From NCBI RefSeq assembly GCF_003573695.1, contig NC_039359.1, positions 76,460,783-76,524,782 of the forward strand: a DNA stretch of 64,000 bases, written 5' to 3'. The DNA is from Papaver somniferum. Taxonomy: Eukaryota; Streptophyta; Magnoliopsida; Ranunculales; Papaveraceae. This document shows positions 22,501-34,705 of this stretch, one piece after another (position 1 is the stretch's first letter; each line of letters opens with the position of its first letter). Below the pieces are notes generated by a model that saw nothing but the letters and a program-made list of their open reading frames with translations, searched no databases and was not told where the DNA came from. The translations under genes were made by a program, and so were the position numbers.

Positions 22501-24894
22501 AGTCCTCCATAAAGCTTAAGATAGTGGTCTTTCAGTCCCAAAAATATGTATCTCTACTTGATCCTTCGTTCAAGTTTTCAGTGAAATTTTCTGAGTTACG
22601 GTTTAACTTTACTTGTTTACTCCTTCAGAAGATAACTACCAATCTTGGATTAGCTAAATTTTTTAATTCTAAGTTTGTGCGTTTGTTATGCAACAACCTC
22701 TTAATGAATGAAGAACAACCTACTATACACTGATGCACCAACAATTCCTCATTTGGGTATTATTTTTACCATATGCTATCTTTGACTACACGATCAGTAA
22801 TTTCTTAAGATGAATATTTTCCACTACATAGTTCTTCTATTTCTGAATATATATTTCCTTTTTTGTATGTCATTGATGAGTTGGAGCTCGAAAAACATAA
22901 AAGATGGACCAACGCCGCTCGAACACAGGTAAATCCCAAGAACCCATCTGATGGAAATTGTTTATACTTTATGGAAACACTCAAGGTTCCTAGGTAATTA
23001 TTTAGTATTTATACCTAAAACCTAGCTTAAGAATACAAAATGAAAAGGTTGCTGGTATTATGAATTATTTAATATTTGGTACTGTAATGAAAGTATGCGA
23101 AAGCAGAAGTTACATGTACATGTATAGCACGAAGGGTCAATCTTAGATTTTGATGGACTTGCCTTTGATAAAATTTTATTGTTTGACAAGTTTTAAAAGC
23201 AATTTATATTTGGGTTTTTTAAGGAAATTCGATGGCTATGTTAATATTTAGCTTAAACAGTCTTATGCTTATCTTTTTTATTGGTCTTACAAGCTGGCAT
23301 CTAGGAACGGATCAGCACAAGGTGAAACAAAATTATTTATGTTGAGTTGATTTTATATGACCAACCAACCATGTTAAAAGCGATATCAGGTGATAGCAAA
23401 GAAGAAGTTTGTACCTTCCATTATTGTTAAGTTCCACATTTTATTAGAAGGTAGGAAAAATACTAATAACAACAAGAACACACTAGATTGCACTTGTGGA
23501 CCTGAAACACCTGGTCTATATTTTGAGTTTCATTTGAATGCTGCATTATATTGATAGAAACCACAGGGCCCAGTAAGCTAACTAAGCACGTCAAGGAACG
23601 ACAACTCATAATTTTTTTTGGCTTACTATTTTTTCTTTCCTATGAGATTGCCGAATAAGAACATAGTTGTTACGATCCACCTTTTGGAGTATTATCCCAG
23701 GAGTTTTTTTCTTCTATTTAAGTATCGTTAGTTTGTCCAGGTGGTGTCGAGTAACGAACCTATATGTTTGGAATTACAGTTTCTGAATGTTCTGTAATAA
23801 AGATGTTACCATTGGCGCATCGATGGTAACAATGAATGTTAACCATGCAAATAATCATTCGTTGGGCGAACCTTACTGGACTTATCATCCATTGCCGTGT
23901 GGTGTGGGATATTCCCAAATGTTCAGGTCAGTTTATTTTTACTTAATATTGTTTTCTTTTTACTTATGTGTATTGAATATTAATAAACCAAATATCTTCA
24001 AATATTGATTGTTTGATAGTTACCGGAATAGACTAGTAACTTACTGCCATAATTTTACAATCTTACGAGTTCATAGCATTTTTCACTACGACTGAATATT
24101 AGATAGTTTTTACATAAGAACGCACAGCTCTAGAGGTGTGTCTCTTAAATACTTGGTTGTCAGACTCATTATAGCATGTCATACAAATAATTTCACAACT
24201 GTGAATAACAATGAACTGAAAAATGTTCTCTTGAAAACTGCTTTTCAAAAGTTATTGCTGCCTAGGTTGTACTCAATGTTCCTGAACCAGAGTTGATGAT
24301 GCAGAATTCCGACTGAATGAAGTTTATGCACTTGATATGGTTTCCATCACAAGGGAGTGGAGAAAATCATTTTGCTCTTTAATCAATAGTTTTTTAGTTC
24401 ATCGTTTTGTAATCGAACACTAGAACTACAGATTACACTGGTCAGAAACCAATGAATCAATGAATGTTAAATTGAATGATTATTTGGGTGCAAGTTTACT
24501 TTGATTTTCATTTTCATTTCATTTGAATTTGGTTTTCATTTGAATTCTAATTTGAGTTTCATTTGATTCTCATTTGAATTTGATTTTCATTTGATTCTCA
24601 TTTGAGTTTCATTTGTGTTTGATTTCAGATTCAGTCAGATTCAGTCAGGCCAGATAGCCAATCTAAATTAATTTTTTTTATTAAGATTTATATCTATGAC
24701 TGATTGAAGTCAGTCAGAAAGTATTGACCGTTAAAATTGGTCGTTAATATAAGATTTTCAACGACCCCCGGAGACACGTCATAGTTGAAAAAGACGCTCA
24801 AACAGCGACCCTTTCTTCGACCGACAAAGCAATTCATAGATATGAGTTAAATGACTTGCTTTGTCAGTCGCGAAACTGCTGATTTCCACTAGTG
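19563..24894. mobile_element. CACTA (En/Spm) transposon inserted in the aORF
   Basis: Termini CACTAGTGGAAA (19563) and TTTCCACTAGTG (ending 24894) form the 12-bp TIR, and TTG is duplicated on both sides (19560-19562, 24895-24897). Length 5,332 bp. Subterminal regions carry GC-rich, partly palindromic motifs (GACCGGTCA type at the left; a repeated TTGCTTTGTC motif at the right). No TNPD-type transposase is seen, so it is non-autonomous. The interior has short exon-like islands near 20145, 20889, 21547, 22114, 22896 and 23787 bounded by possible splice sites, perhaps captured host sequence, none identified. Confidence 0.92.
24490..24650. repeat. Degenerate short tandem repeat inside the CACTA
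   Basis: Repeated variants of ATTTGAATTT / TTTCATTTGA over about 140 bases, ending with two ATTCAGTCAG copies (about 24630-24650). Low-complexity DNA with no coding sign. Confidence 0.7.
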
Positions 24895-25804
24895 TTGAGT
24901 GTAGTTTGCTTAAGTCCGAGGAAACCGTTAAAGTAGTTTTTCCCTTGCTTGAAGGTGTTGATGCCTGCGTTGTGTTATGTTTGTATTTTGATGTTATGAT
25001 GTTGTTTCCCCTATCACTAATTGTCTCTTCTCAACTGTAATTGAACAAGGAAAGTTGAAGTCTTTGGAGGAAGAGACTGTTCGGATAAGGGCGAGGGAGA
25101 CCCAACTACTCGGGCAGGTGGCTACTGTTGAGGCGGCATCGAATCAACTGACTCGAGATCGTGCTGCCGAGAAGGAGAAGTTCAACACCGAACTTGTCGC
25201 CAAAGTAAAATAAGGTGTGAAGGCGGTTATGGAGAAGAAGCGAGCCGATGCCGCTGCTAAGAAGGCAGGATCAGGATCAGTTCCTCCAAAGGCATAAGTT
25301 GATCTTTTGTAGTTCTGCGTCACTATTGTGCCCTTTGCATTGGGCTGTAATTCGCTTAAACACCATTATCTTTTCTGAAAATTTTCTTTTAAGGGGTGAT
25401 GCGTCGCCAATCGATTGTATTAGTTGTTTTCAGATATTTTCATTTGTGCTTCGTCGACCGTACTTTGTTGTTTCTATATGACATGTTAATGTTTCTCTGA
25501 ACAAAAAATGGTTTACTTAGTTAGTATAAAATCCATTTCTTCGAACACACTCAATATGGAGGGTCATCGGGCCCAATGCCATATACCGATTGAGGCATCT
25601 CATCACCGTCATTTTGATATAGTGGTAGGGTATTTAGTCATTCCTAAGTTTTATTGGCTCGATATCCCCAAGGAGTTATCAATTAACTTTTTTGGGCAAG
25701 TGATTTCGGCCACTTGCGATGGGAGCAATGTTGTATGCTCGACTGTCGGGTACTCATGCCACGACAGTCGGCCACTGGTTTCCAATCATCAGGGACCTTA
25801 GACT

Positions 25805-25975
25805 ACCTCGGAACTTGCACACTGCCACTTCCCCGAGTTCGAATAGCCCGTCGAGTGTAAGACACCTCGGCGCTTGCACACTGCCATCTCCCCGAGTACG
25901 AATGTCCATTCGAATGTAAGTCATGTCGGCACTTGCACACTACTGTCGCCCTGAGTACGAATGACCATTAGACGC
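25805..25975. repeat. 59-bp tandem repeat in the 3' region of Tat element 1
   Basis: Three diverged copies starting 25805, 25864 and 25923, each with CTCGGCACTTGCACACTGCC-like and CGAGTACGAATG motifs. It lies between the integrase end and the aORF end. Tandem arrays in this untranslated region are known for Tat/Ogre elements. Confidence 0.82.
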
Positions 25976-26039
25976 AATTGTTACATTCCCTACCCCACAT
26001 GGATTTTTAAGGAAATAAATGACAGAATATGATACCTAT

Positions 26040-27215
26040 TTACACATCTCTCATGGGTGATATAACTTCAGACGCCTAGCATTCCATGGTCGTGGTTCGG
26101 GTGTTCCATCTGGATTCAATATCTTATACGCCCCTTTATCAACCTTTTCCATAATGGTATATGGCACGCCCCATCGTGCCTCTAGTTTCCCTCCCCCCCT
26201 TCCATTCACGCTCGTACATGGGTAGCTCTTTCAATACCAATTTCCCGGGTTGAAATTATATCGGTCGAACTCGTTTGTTGTATTCACGTTGTAATCTTCT
26301 TTGGTAATTTTCCATTTTTTGTAAGGCCATTTCCATAGTTTCTTCTAAGTCATCGAGCTTGGATAAAATAAGATCCGCCGAGATATCCCGTCTCCACGCA
26401 TCGGTTCTTGTTGTAGGTATCATTTCCTCCGTTGGAAGAATAGCTTCTGTCCCATATGTTAGCATGAAGGGTGATAAGCCGGTTGCTTCCCTTTGAGTAG
26501 TCCTGTAAGACCATAGAACGTTGTATAGATACTCACACCACTCGCCATATTCTGCATCCAGCTTCTTTTTAAGGTTGTCGGCTATGGTTTTGTTTGTGAT
26601 CTCGGCCTGCCCGTTACTTTGGGGGAAAAGGGGTGTCGCCTTGCTTTTCCGGATGTTGTAGGTGTTAAATAGCAGGTCAATGTTCTTGCCCTGTAACTGT
26701 TTTCCATTATCCGAGATGATTGTTGCTGGTACGCCAAAATGACAAATGATGTGTTCCCAAATAAAACAAAAAACGTCCTTATCCCGAATGTGCCGCAGTG
26801 GTACAACTTCCACCCATTTTGTGAAGTAGTCAGTAGCCACAATAAAATATTTTCTCTGTCCCGACCCGACATGTAAGGGTCCTACAATATCGATCCCCCA
26901 CTTTGTGAAAGGCCAAGGGCTAATCACTGAGTTTAGAATTACTGCAGGTGTATGTATCTTTTTGCCAAACTTTTGGCATTCATCGCAAATTAGAGCCATA
27001 TGTTTTGCATCTTCGTTCATGTAGGGACAAAAATATCCCATGGTTTTGGCTCGGGTTGCCCAGCTCCGAACCGAGCTATGATTTCCCGCGGACCCATAAT
27101 GTAGCTTATTTAGTATTGAGTGCCCCTCTTATTTTCTTAGGCACCTTAACAGTGGCCATAGGTAGGACTTTCTGTACAGAACACCGTCTCTTAATTCGTA
27201 CGCCGCTGTTTTGCT
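26040..27215 (-). pseudogene. Integrase of Tat element 1
   Basis: Joins element DNA to the host genome. The zinc-binding part survives (HYG...NH, then CDECQK, about 27110-26970). The core keeps WGIDIVGP, ISDNGKQLQ and PQSNGQAEI, that is, the D, D and E catalytic residues. The frame 27041-26256 is open for 261 residues. Downstream, NARRLKLYHP-like C-terminal sequence to about 26040 is in another frame. The catalytic core is therefore well kept, but the whole polyprotein is broken. Confidence 0.88.
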
Positions 27216-27399
27216 TTTAATTTTGTTGATCTCAGGTCGTCCCTTGGGTAACTCTCCCGTCTCCAAGTACTGGTGAATGGGCTTTCGCCAATGGGGATTC
27301 ATATTTATCGGTCGTGGTTACCGCTACATATGCTTTTATGTCTACTGGCTCAGGTACAAATGGCATCGAGATTCTCATGACTCTGATGCCTTCAATTCT

Positions 27400-27933
27400 C
27401 GAGTCTGTTAGCATGAAGGCGATGTATGCCAACGCGTCCGAATGTCGATTATCTTTTCTGCAAATGTGTCGGAATTTGATGTTTGGTATTTGGACGATAT
27501 AAAATTGGGCGAGCTCCCAATACTTCTGAAATAATGGTCATGTATAGCGTACTTCTCATTGATCTTCCTAATAACTAACTGAGAGTCACTAGTTAGACTC
27601 ACGTCGTGGATCCCCATTTCGTCTATCAGCTAAAGCATATATCACAACCTCGTACTCGATGACATTGTTTGTTGCCTTGAATTCAAGCCTAAAGGAGTGA
27701 ACCATCTTCTTCCCTTTTGGTTTGGTAAAGACTGGTCCTAAGCCCGACCCATCTTTATTGGACGACCCTTCTACGAAGACTTCGCATCGCGTCGGACTGC
27801 AGGTTTCAAGGAGGTCGGATGAATCTTCTCGGTTTTCTTCCATTCCTGGAATGTCTTCGAATTCGTCCTCATCGTCTAAAGGGAAATCTGCCAGAAAGTC
27901 GGCCACTGCCTGTGCCTTTACTGCCGTTCTCAT
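27400..27933 (-). pseudogene. Second (archaeal-type) RNase H region of Tat element 1
   Basis: ADFLADFPL linker, then CEVFVEGSSNKDGSGLG, where Glu replaces the usual first catalytic Asp (VDGSS). LEFKATNNVIEYEVVIYAL follows, then a frame change to VSLTSDSQLVIRKI. A second RNase H-like domain after RT is typical of Tat elements. Confidence 0.75.
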
Positions 27934-28039
27934 CTCAATAGAAGATATCAGACTGTTTTATTTGAGCACTCCATTTAGAGATCCGTCCCGACCTTGCTGC
28001 ATTTTCAAGTACTAATTCTATGGAAGACTTCGTAAGTAC

Positions 28040-29317
28040 TCAAATTCCGTGAGTTTGGAAATACGTTCGAAGCTTTTGTGTTGCAAATACTAAGGCTAGT
28101 ATCAACTGCTCAATTCTGGTGTAGTTCTTCTCCGCTGGGTTCATAGTTTTGCTTATGAAGTACACATGCTTCTCTTCTGCCCCCACATTTTTGACTAAGA
28201 CCGCACTTATGGCATAACTCGTTTCCCCGAGATATAGGGCAAGCACTTCGTCGGACTCGGGTCTTTGTAACACTGGTAGGCTCGCAAGATGTTGCTTAAT
28301 TTTTTGGAATGCCTCCTCACACTCCTTGCTCCATTTGAATTTTTCTCCTTTTCTTAACATCCCTAAGAAATCTTTACATTTATCCGAAGATCGTGAGATG
28401 AATCGCCCTAGTGACACCAAGTTTCCGTTTAACCGTTGTACATCTTTTATGGTCACTGGGGACGACATCTCCAATACAGCTCTAATCTTGTCTGGGTCGG
28501 CTTCTATACCTTTATCGATAATTATGTATCCCATGAACTTACTCGAGGTAACCCAAAAAGTGCATTTGGCCGGGTTTACTCGCATCTTATACTTTCTCAT
28601 AGTTTGAAAGATTCCCCGAATATCATCGATGTGGTTGGATGCTACTCTTCTTTTGACTAACATGTCGTCCACGTAAACCTCAATGGTGTTGTGTATATTG
28701 TCTTCGAACATATCTTCCACCAACCTTTGATATGTGGCGCCGGCGTTCCTCAATCAAAATGGCATTTTAGTGTAGCAATATAACCCTCTAGGCGTAAATA
28801 AAGACGTATGTTCTTGATCCTCGGGAGCCAGGGGGATTTGATTGTATCCCGAGTACCCTTCCATTAGTGTTATCTCCTTTTATCCAACTATGGGTTCTAC
28901 TAGCTGATCGATACTTGGGAGAGGGAAGTTTCCCCTTTGGGAAAGCTTTATTCAAGTCGCTGAAGTCAATGCAGATCCTAACTCCTCCATTCCTTTTAGG
29001 GACTATCACTATGTTTGATATCCATTGCGGTATTGAGCCTTTCGAATGATCCCATCCATTTGTACCTTTTTTATCTCGGCCTCTACTGCGGATTGTAGCT
29101 CGGGTGAAATTCTTCGCATCTTTTGTCGGATCGGCTTGAATTTGGGATCTATCCTTAGATGATGTGAGCATAACTCTGGATCGATCCCCTCTATATCATG
29201 CATTTTCCAGGCGAATACATCCATGTTTTCCCTCAATAGAGTTATTAACTGCTTTGTTTTTTCGTCCCGTAGCAGGGTTCCAATTCTTACCATCTTCGGT
29301 TCTTCCTCGGTCCCCAA
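28040..29317 (-). pseudogene. Reverse transcriptase and RNase H of Tat element 1
   Basis: The first part, 29317-29009, contains GIDPELCSHHLRIDP. A frame change leads to WISNIVIVPKRNGGVRICID, then another to the palm block with YVDD (codons 28664-28675, minus) and FMGYIIIDKGIEADPDKI. The RNase H part with VYFISKTMNPAEKNYTRIEQ ends near 28040. At least two frameshifts prevent a full-length product. Confidence 0.88.
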
Positions 29318-29548
29318 GTTAACCTGACGGGTAGATTCTAAGGCCGGGAAATTGGGATTTGGCTCCTTTGAATGATCGATTTGTCCTTCAACCGATGTCG
29401 CCTCCTTTGATTGCTATAAGATCTCTTTCTCGCCTGTTTCGTTATCTGCGATGGCTTGTGAGATCACCTTTTCCAATTCTTCCCCTGCTTTTATCTCCTT
29501 GGATTTGTTCTTTTCTCGGCGCTGTCTTGATCTTCTTTCTTCATTTTG

Positions 29549-30037
29549 CTAGATATCTAACTGCATGCACTGTCTCGCGGCTTGGGGTTTTCCTAACACT
29601 TCCACCACCCCTCGATAAGATGAGAATCTTAACCTTTGATGATATGCCGATGCCACCCCTTTGATGCATGCAATCCAAGGTATGCCGAGGATCGCCTCAT
29701 AAGGCGACACGACATCTACCAAACAAAAGGTGGTAAGCGTTTCCAAGTATCCCTCTCCATCCGAGACTCTGAGAGTGACTTCTCCCTTTGGTATAGTCAC
29801 TGTACCATTAAAGCCGCAAATTCGATAAGTTGAAGGGATTAAAATGTCATCATCCAACTCTATTCTTTTAAAAGTGTCGTAAAAGAGGACCTCAACTGAG
29901 CTCCCACTGTACATCAGTATTCTTTTGACTCCCCATTCCTTGATGATCAAGGTGATCACTAGAGGATCTCCATGTGCTTGGCCATTAGAGGGAACATCCT
30001 TTACTGAGCAGGGTTCCATAGGTAATGTTTTTTCCAC
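29549..30037 (-). pseudogene. Aspartic protease of Tat element 1, active-site Asp lost
   Basis: Retropepsin-like fold with VLFYDTFKRI and YEAILGIPWI. The active-site motif reads YSGSS instead of D-S/T-G: the Asp codon is TAC (Tyr, 29909-29911). This would abolish catalysis. Confidence 0.82.
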
Positions 30038-33000
30038 ACTAAAGATTTCTTTTCATGCTCGATCCCTCTTGTGGATTTTAGAAAAGTAATATTAGTCCCT
30101 AAGTCGAACCCTTGAGTTGCCGAGTGCGAGATGGTATTGCAAATAAACTGAGTTCCGTGATCAATCCTCACTTGGTGCACTGGTACGTCGGGTTGGGTGG
30201 GTGTCGGCGTTGTCTTAACAAAGTGTCGCAAGTACCCATCTCGGATCAGATGCTGAACGATATCTTTTACCTCTCGACAATTGTTAGTCGAGTGGCCTCG
30301 GTACTGATGGTAATGGCAGAACTCGGGATGATTTCTTGTCTCGTCAAATTGGATGCCCCTGGTCTTGGGGTATCTAATGTCGCTTCTCTTTTCTATTTGC
30401 TTGAATATTTCTTCCAATTGTGCGTTTAGAGGCGTGTAAGTTCTTGGTTCGTGACGAGGATTCTTTCCCTTCTCGACCCATTCCTTCTTGCCCGAGACTT
30501 GTTGTGGTGCCATCAGCCTTTTCTCTGATCTTTTTGGATCTCCCTGAGGGACATGCTCCACCGCCGTACTGGCTTCTTTTACTCCTCTATCTTGTGCCCC
30601 CTTTTGTATCTCCTCTAATGCGATGTAATGCTCTTGCATCTTCCTCATCTCCCTTAACGTTTGTGGTTTCTCGGTGTACGTTGATATCCAAATAGGGTCG
30701 GATTTTCCTAATGAGTTTTCAAACCCAAAGATCTGTTGATCGACAGGGACCTTTCCGATATCGGTACATAACTTCCTCCATCTATCCGTTAGAGATCATA
30801 AGGGTTCCCTGAACCTTCGTGCCAGTGTGAATAACTTATATACCCTTGGGAGAGAAATGCTTTTATGCATATAGGTTTCAAGAAATGTTTCCACTAGGAC
30901 TCCGTAGTTGCCAATGGACTCATCGGGAAAATTATAGAACTAGTTCTTTTCCTCGCCTTCCAGACTTGCCGGAAAAAACTTGCACATAACCACGTCATAG
31001 TTCTTCCATTGCAATAGGGACATGATATACATCTTGATATGCTCCCCTGCGTCGCCAGTGACATCGAACCTGGGAGGAAAAGTTGGGAGTATACATTTAA
31101 GGAGGAATGATTAAAGATTTTTTTGTGGGTTGTAGTAATGAAGTGATAAGGATGGTTCGAACTCTAAGACTTGTGAAGGTGAAGGATTTTTAGATTTATA
31201 AAAATTATATACAAAAATATTGACAAATTGGTAGAGAGGTACTGGGACTAGGATTCAGCCAAATTCATTTCTTAAGGTTCAAATAATAATTCTTTTATCA
31301 ATAATAGCTCGAAAAATATATTAAATATATCGACTCTAATTTATTGCCAAGATAGATTCTCAAAATATTAGGTGTAAATGTTAAACATGGGACATCAAAT
31401 CATCTAAGCTAAGCATGACCCATCAAATCAAATCACAACTAATTAATTTAAATCATAATTTCAATTAAAATTAATGCAAAAGTCATGAAAAGAATTAAAT
31501 ATAATTACCCAAGTGTGAAATAAGGCTTCCTCCATCGCCCCAGTGTTGGGGTTTAACTCGTCATATTAATCATGTTCTCAAAATACATAATTGTTTCTCA
31601 AAAGTTGATTAAAATGATAAAAATGAGTAAAACAGTGAATGTACGACCCACATAAGGCGTCACAAAAGGAACGATAAGAGACAAGTGCTGCTGATGTGGA
31701 GAGTGCAATGCGACCCCCCAGTGTGCGTCTCAAACACTGTTGATTAACGACTGCTTACGCTAGTCTGTTCTTCGTGTTCTTGGTGTTCTTCATCAGCAGC
31801 AGCAGAAACAGAGTTTGATCAACTCGTGATTTCTTGCTCCTGAGCTATCCTCTCGACCTCCAACTCTCGACAACCTCTCTGTAGCACATTAGGAACATAT
31901 TTATACGTAATTGAACCATTGCATCTCCTCCATTAACTCCAAATAATCTTCATTTACTCGGCCATTGAAGAAAAATATTTCGGAATATTTTCTTCCCTGA
32001 ATTATCTCTATACGCGTCTGGAGCTGTAAATGGTGAGTAGATTTTCTTTGTTTATCTCAAACACACTTCATAATATAGCCAAGCCACATCCAAACACGAG
32101 CAGTACACTTCCAACTCATCAAAACCCCGTGAAATATTTTCCATGCACGCGTCTGCTCTGATTTCATCTGATGGATTTTCCAGCCAAATTTAATCGCATC
32201 CAACACCCATATCCTTCCTGTCTAGCCCAGCAGAAGATACCCAATGAGTTTCAGCCATTGAATCGGCCTGAAACTCCTTCAAAAATCGATTGGCAAATAT
32301 ACCAGTAAATAACCAAATTTTCCCTCCAATTTTGGAATTTGAATTTGGGAAGAAAACTGGCCTCCCTCTAATCCAGTTCTGGTGTCCCTTTAGCAATTGG
32401 GGATGAAATAGTAATTTTTGGGTGGAAATAGTAATTTTTCTTGGTTCCTCCGGGACATTTCTGTGACGTTTCCAGTGCATTTCTGGGGTTCCTTTATTAT
32501 CTTGGGGGTGTAAAACACCACTTTTTGAGCCCATTTCGCCGTAAGGGCTTATTTCTCTAAAATTTCCTACAAGAACACAATAAGTACTTAATCGAGTCTA
32601 ACAATACAGAATATTGAGAACAAAATAGACACATAAATGCGTCTATCAAGGAACGGAGCTCGCTCAAGCTCCTTGGTGAATGGAGTTTTTTGCGCTTCGA
32701 TAATCACTTCTGCCAGCTTATCGTCCTCGCCACCTCCAGCCAATTTCTTAACCATCTCTTCAAGATGTTTGAGTTTGGACTCAGTTGCCACCTCTGGTCT
32801 CCCGTTATGCACTTCCTCGTCAGTTGAAGAGTTCTCGGGATGACCGTACCCGCTTATCGTACGGTTAGGGTCGGGTATGCACCCTCGGACAAGGGCTGGA
32901 GTTCGGATTTTCCTTGATCGGGTATGGAATATGGAATCTCCTCGGCTCGATGACCCTCGTGACCCAGACCTCTGGTTTCGAAGTTGATAGTTTTCATGCT

Positions 33001-33572
33001 CTAGTGCCAGATTTATTCTCTGAAATTCCCTCAATATGTCTTCCTTCTCTGGTTGGCCAGGATTGCTAGAAATTTTGGGTCGGTACTCTCGTGACTGGAA
33101 TGACCATTTACATGGTTCCCTACCATGTTGGGTGGTGGAACCGGTGGTGCCACATGAGGAACTACAGAGGGAGAGGTTGATATTGGTAGGATGTCTTTGG
33201 TGGGATTTCCCATCTCTAGGTTCACCCCTATAAGCCTCTCGCCTTCTTGTTCCAAGGAAAATCGGTATTCCGCGCGTTGCCTTGCATTTGCACTTCCTCG
33301 TCGTCCTCTGTGTCCGATGCAGTCATTCCGTCTCTCATGTCCTCTAGTCTCATTTGGCTCGGGTTGATCCTTAATCTTCTCGGAGAAGTATCATCGTATC
33401 GGTCTAGGTCGACTTCCTTGTCGACAGTTGCCATGCCTCCACCCAGTACCTGGGATTCTTCCTGCTAATGTTGTCGACTGTTTTGTCGAGAGCCCGTTAC
33501 TCCTTCCTGCGCGCTAGTTCCTGCTACCGTTCGATTCCTCGGAATCCTGCCTGTCCCGAAAGTACTTGCCAT
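30001..33572 (-). pseudogene. Gag of Tat element 1, split by a solo LTR
   Basis: N-terminal part from ATG 33572 (MASTFGTGRIPRNRT), with a TAG at 33465-33467 and frame changes, runs to KTPFTKELERAPFL at the solo LTR. The Gag core resumes at 31102 with RFDVTGDAGEHI and FFPASLEG. The C-terminal part 30648-30001 holds the zinc-knuckle-like CHYHQYRGHSTNNC. The Gag would form the particle and bind element RNA. It cannot be made from this copy. Confidence 0.82.
31108..32648 (-). mobile_element. Solo LTR inserted in Gag
   Basis: 1,541 bases, TG...CA, with a perfect AGGAA duplication (31103-31107, 32649-32653). On the minus strand it starts TGATAGACGCATTTATG. It is clearly related along its length to the LTR at 59087-60636. 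No internal region is present, so it arose by LTR-LTR recombination. Open frames inside it (for example 32190-32534) are not genes. Confidence 0.9.
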
Positions 33573-34682
33573 CAGATCGGGTATGATTGATATTGTTCGG
33601 CTTTCCCTCCCCTACCTACATCAGCAAAATAAACAACAAATCCCTTTGGACTGTTTTCGAAAAGGTTAAAGATGAAGTACAGCAGTTCTGAATTTCAGAA
33701 AAGGAAAAAGTTCAAACAAGTACGATTCCTTTTTACTTCAACATGCTGAACTCAACAAGCCAAGTGATTTTGACTGATAAGACGACCTTTTAAATTTTAT
33801 TTTGTTACGTCGCTTTTGGTACTTTTCCCATGCATTAATCATTATTTGTCCTAACATTCTTTATGCCAGAAATCATTAATCATCCGTACGCTTGATCGGA
33901 AAATTTGTTTCTTGTCCAGGGTTTGTAATGATGACTTCCGTCAATCGCTTTTCCGATGTCTCAACTACACAAGTTTCCAAAACAAGGTTTCTCGACCTTT
34001 TGGATTTCCAACGGCGTTGTAAGGCTTTTGTTATGGGATCCGGATGAGACTGTTATCGAAGTACTCACCATACCCTTTCTAGCCAAAGCTTTGGAAAACC
34101 GTAACTCAATGATTGTGAGTTGATTTTTCCGCTGCTACTGTTGTGTTTAATTAACCCATGATGAAATATGACCAGTGAGATGAAGTTTCGTTCTAGCTTC
34201 TACAAAGCATCAAAGATGATCTTTTTGGGAGATTCGAAGTTTTCTAACAACTCGTCTTAGCCATAGAAGGAAACACGGTCGACCATAACTCAAACCTGAG
34301 ATCTTAACTATTTCAAAAGGTTTTGATGTAAAGAAAATATTTTAAAAGCAAAACCAATCACAAAGTTCTTTGACTCAAGGTCGTAAGATAAGAAGATTTT
34401 TGTTCGACAGGCGACCAAAGTTTGTTTAACAGGAACAAAACAGTTCAGACCATTGACATAATTTTTCGACTCAACATGAAAACTCTGCAAGCTTTACAAA
34501 GACTAGATAAAAAAAAATGTAGAAGACCCGAGCTTGAATAAAAAATGGTTTTAAAAGACTCAACTATCAACTTATAACCAAAAAAGTCTTTCACTTAGCG
34601 TCAATTAACATCCACAGATATTTTAGGAGCTTTTGAATCTCTCTTTAATGGTTTTGATGCAAGGTATCAAATGATGTTACAC

Positions 34683-34702
34683 GGTCCCCTTAGTCGGCGT
34701 CA
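34683..34702 (-). other. Primer-binding site of Tat element 1
   Basis: Three bases after the 5' LTR the minus strand reads TGACGCCGACTAAGGGGA. This shares TG-CGCCG and GGGGA with the complement of the plant tRNA-Asp 3' end. It is decayed but correctly placed. Confidence 0.5.
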
Positions 34703-34705
34703 GAA

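Larger units (their letters stand above)
16996..25297 (+). pseudogene. Antisense extra ORF (aORF) of Tat element 1, spliced, interrupted by a CACTA
   Basis: Runs opposite to gag-pol, from beside the 3' LTR toward the pol end. The N-terminus MASSTPFTTEKRC leads to a domain with LELGLRFPLYDPSRTFMYEV that resembles the 'putative gypsy-type transposon' family (PF04195). A frame change near 17560 follows. The C-terminal half is strongly coiled-coil (RQKELVEIENLRLELHREQD, RQAVELEQLRDELL). Candidate GT-AG introns with matching phase lie near 18001-18092, 18713-18784, 18918-18990 and 24960-25048. The last two coding parts are split by the CACTA at 19563-24894, after which KLKSLEEETVRIRARETQLL continues to the stop at 25295-25297. 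Further in-frame stops occur at 19340-19342 and 25211-25213. Function is unknown; the coiled coils suggest multimerisation. Confidence 0.72.

Noticed and set aside
25805..25975. Possible CRISPR-like array
   Set aside because: Contiguous 59-bp tandem units without unique spacers, in a plant retrotransposon.
32190..32534. 114-residue minus-strand ORF
   Set aside because: Lies within the solo LTR and has no known domain.
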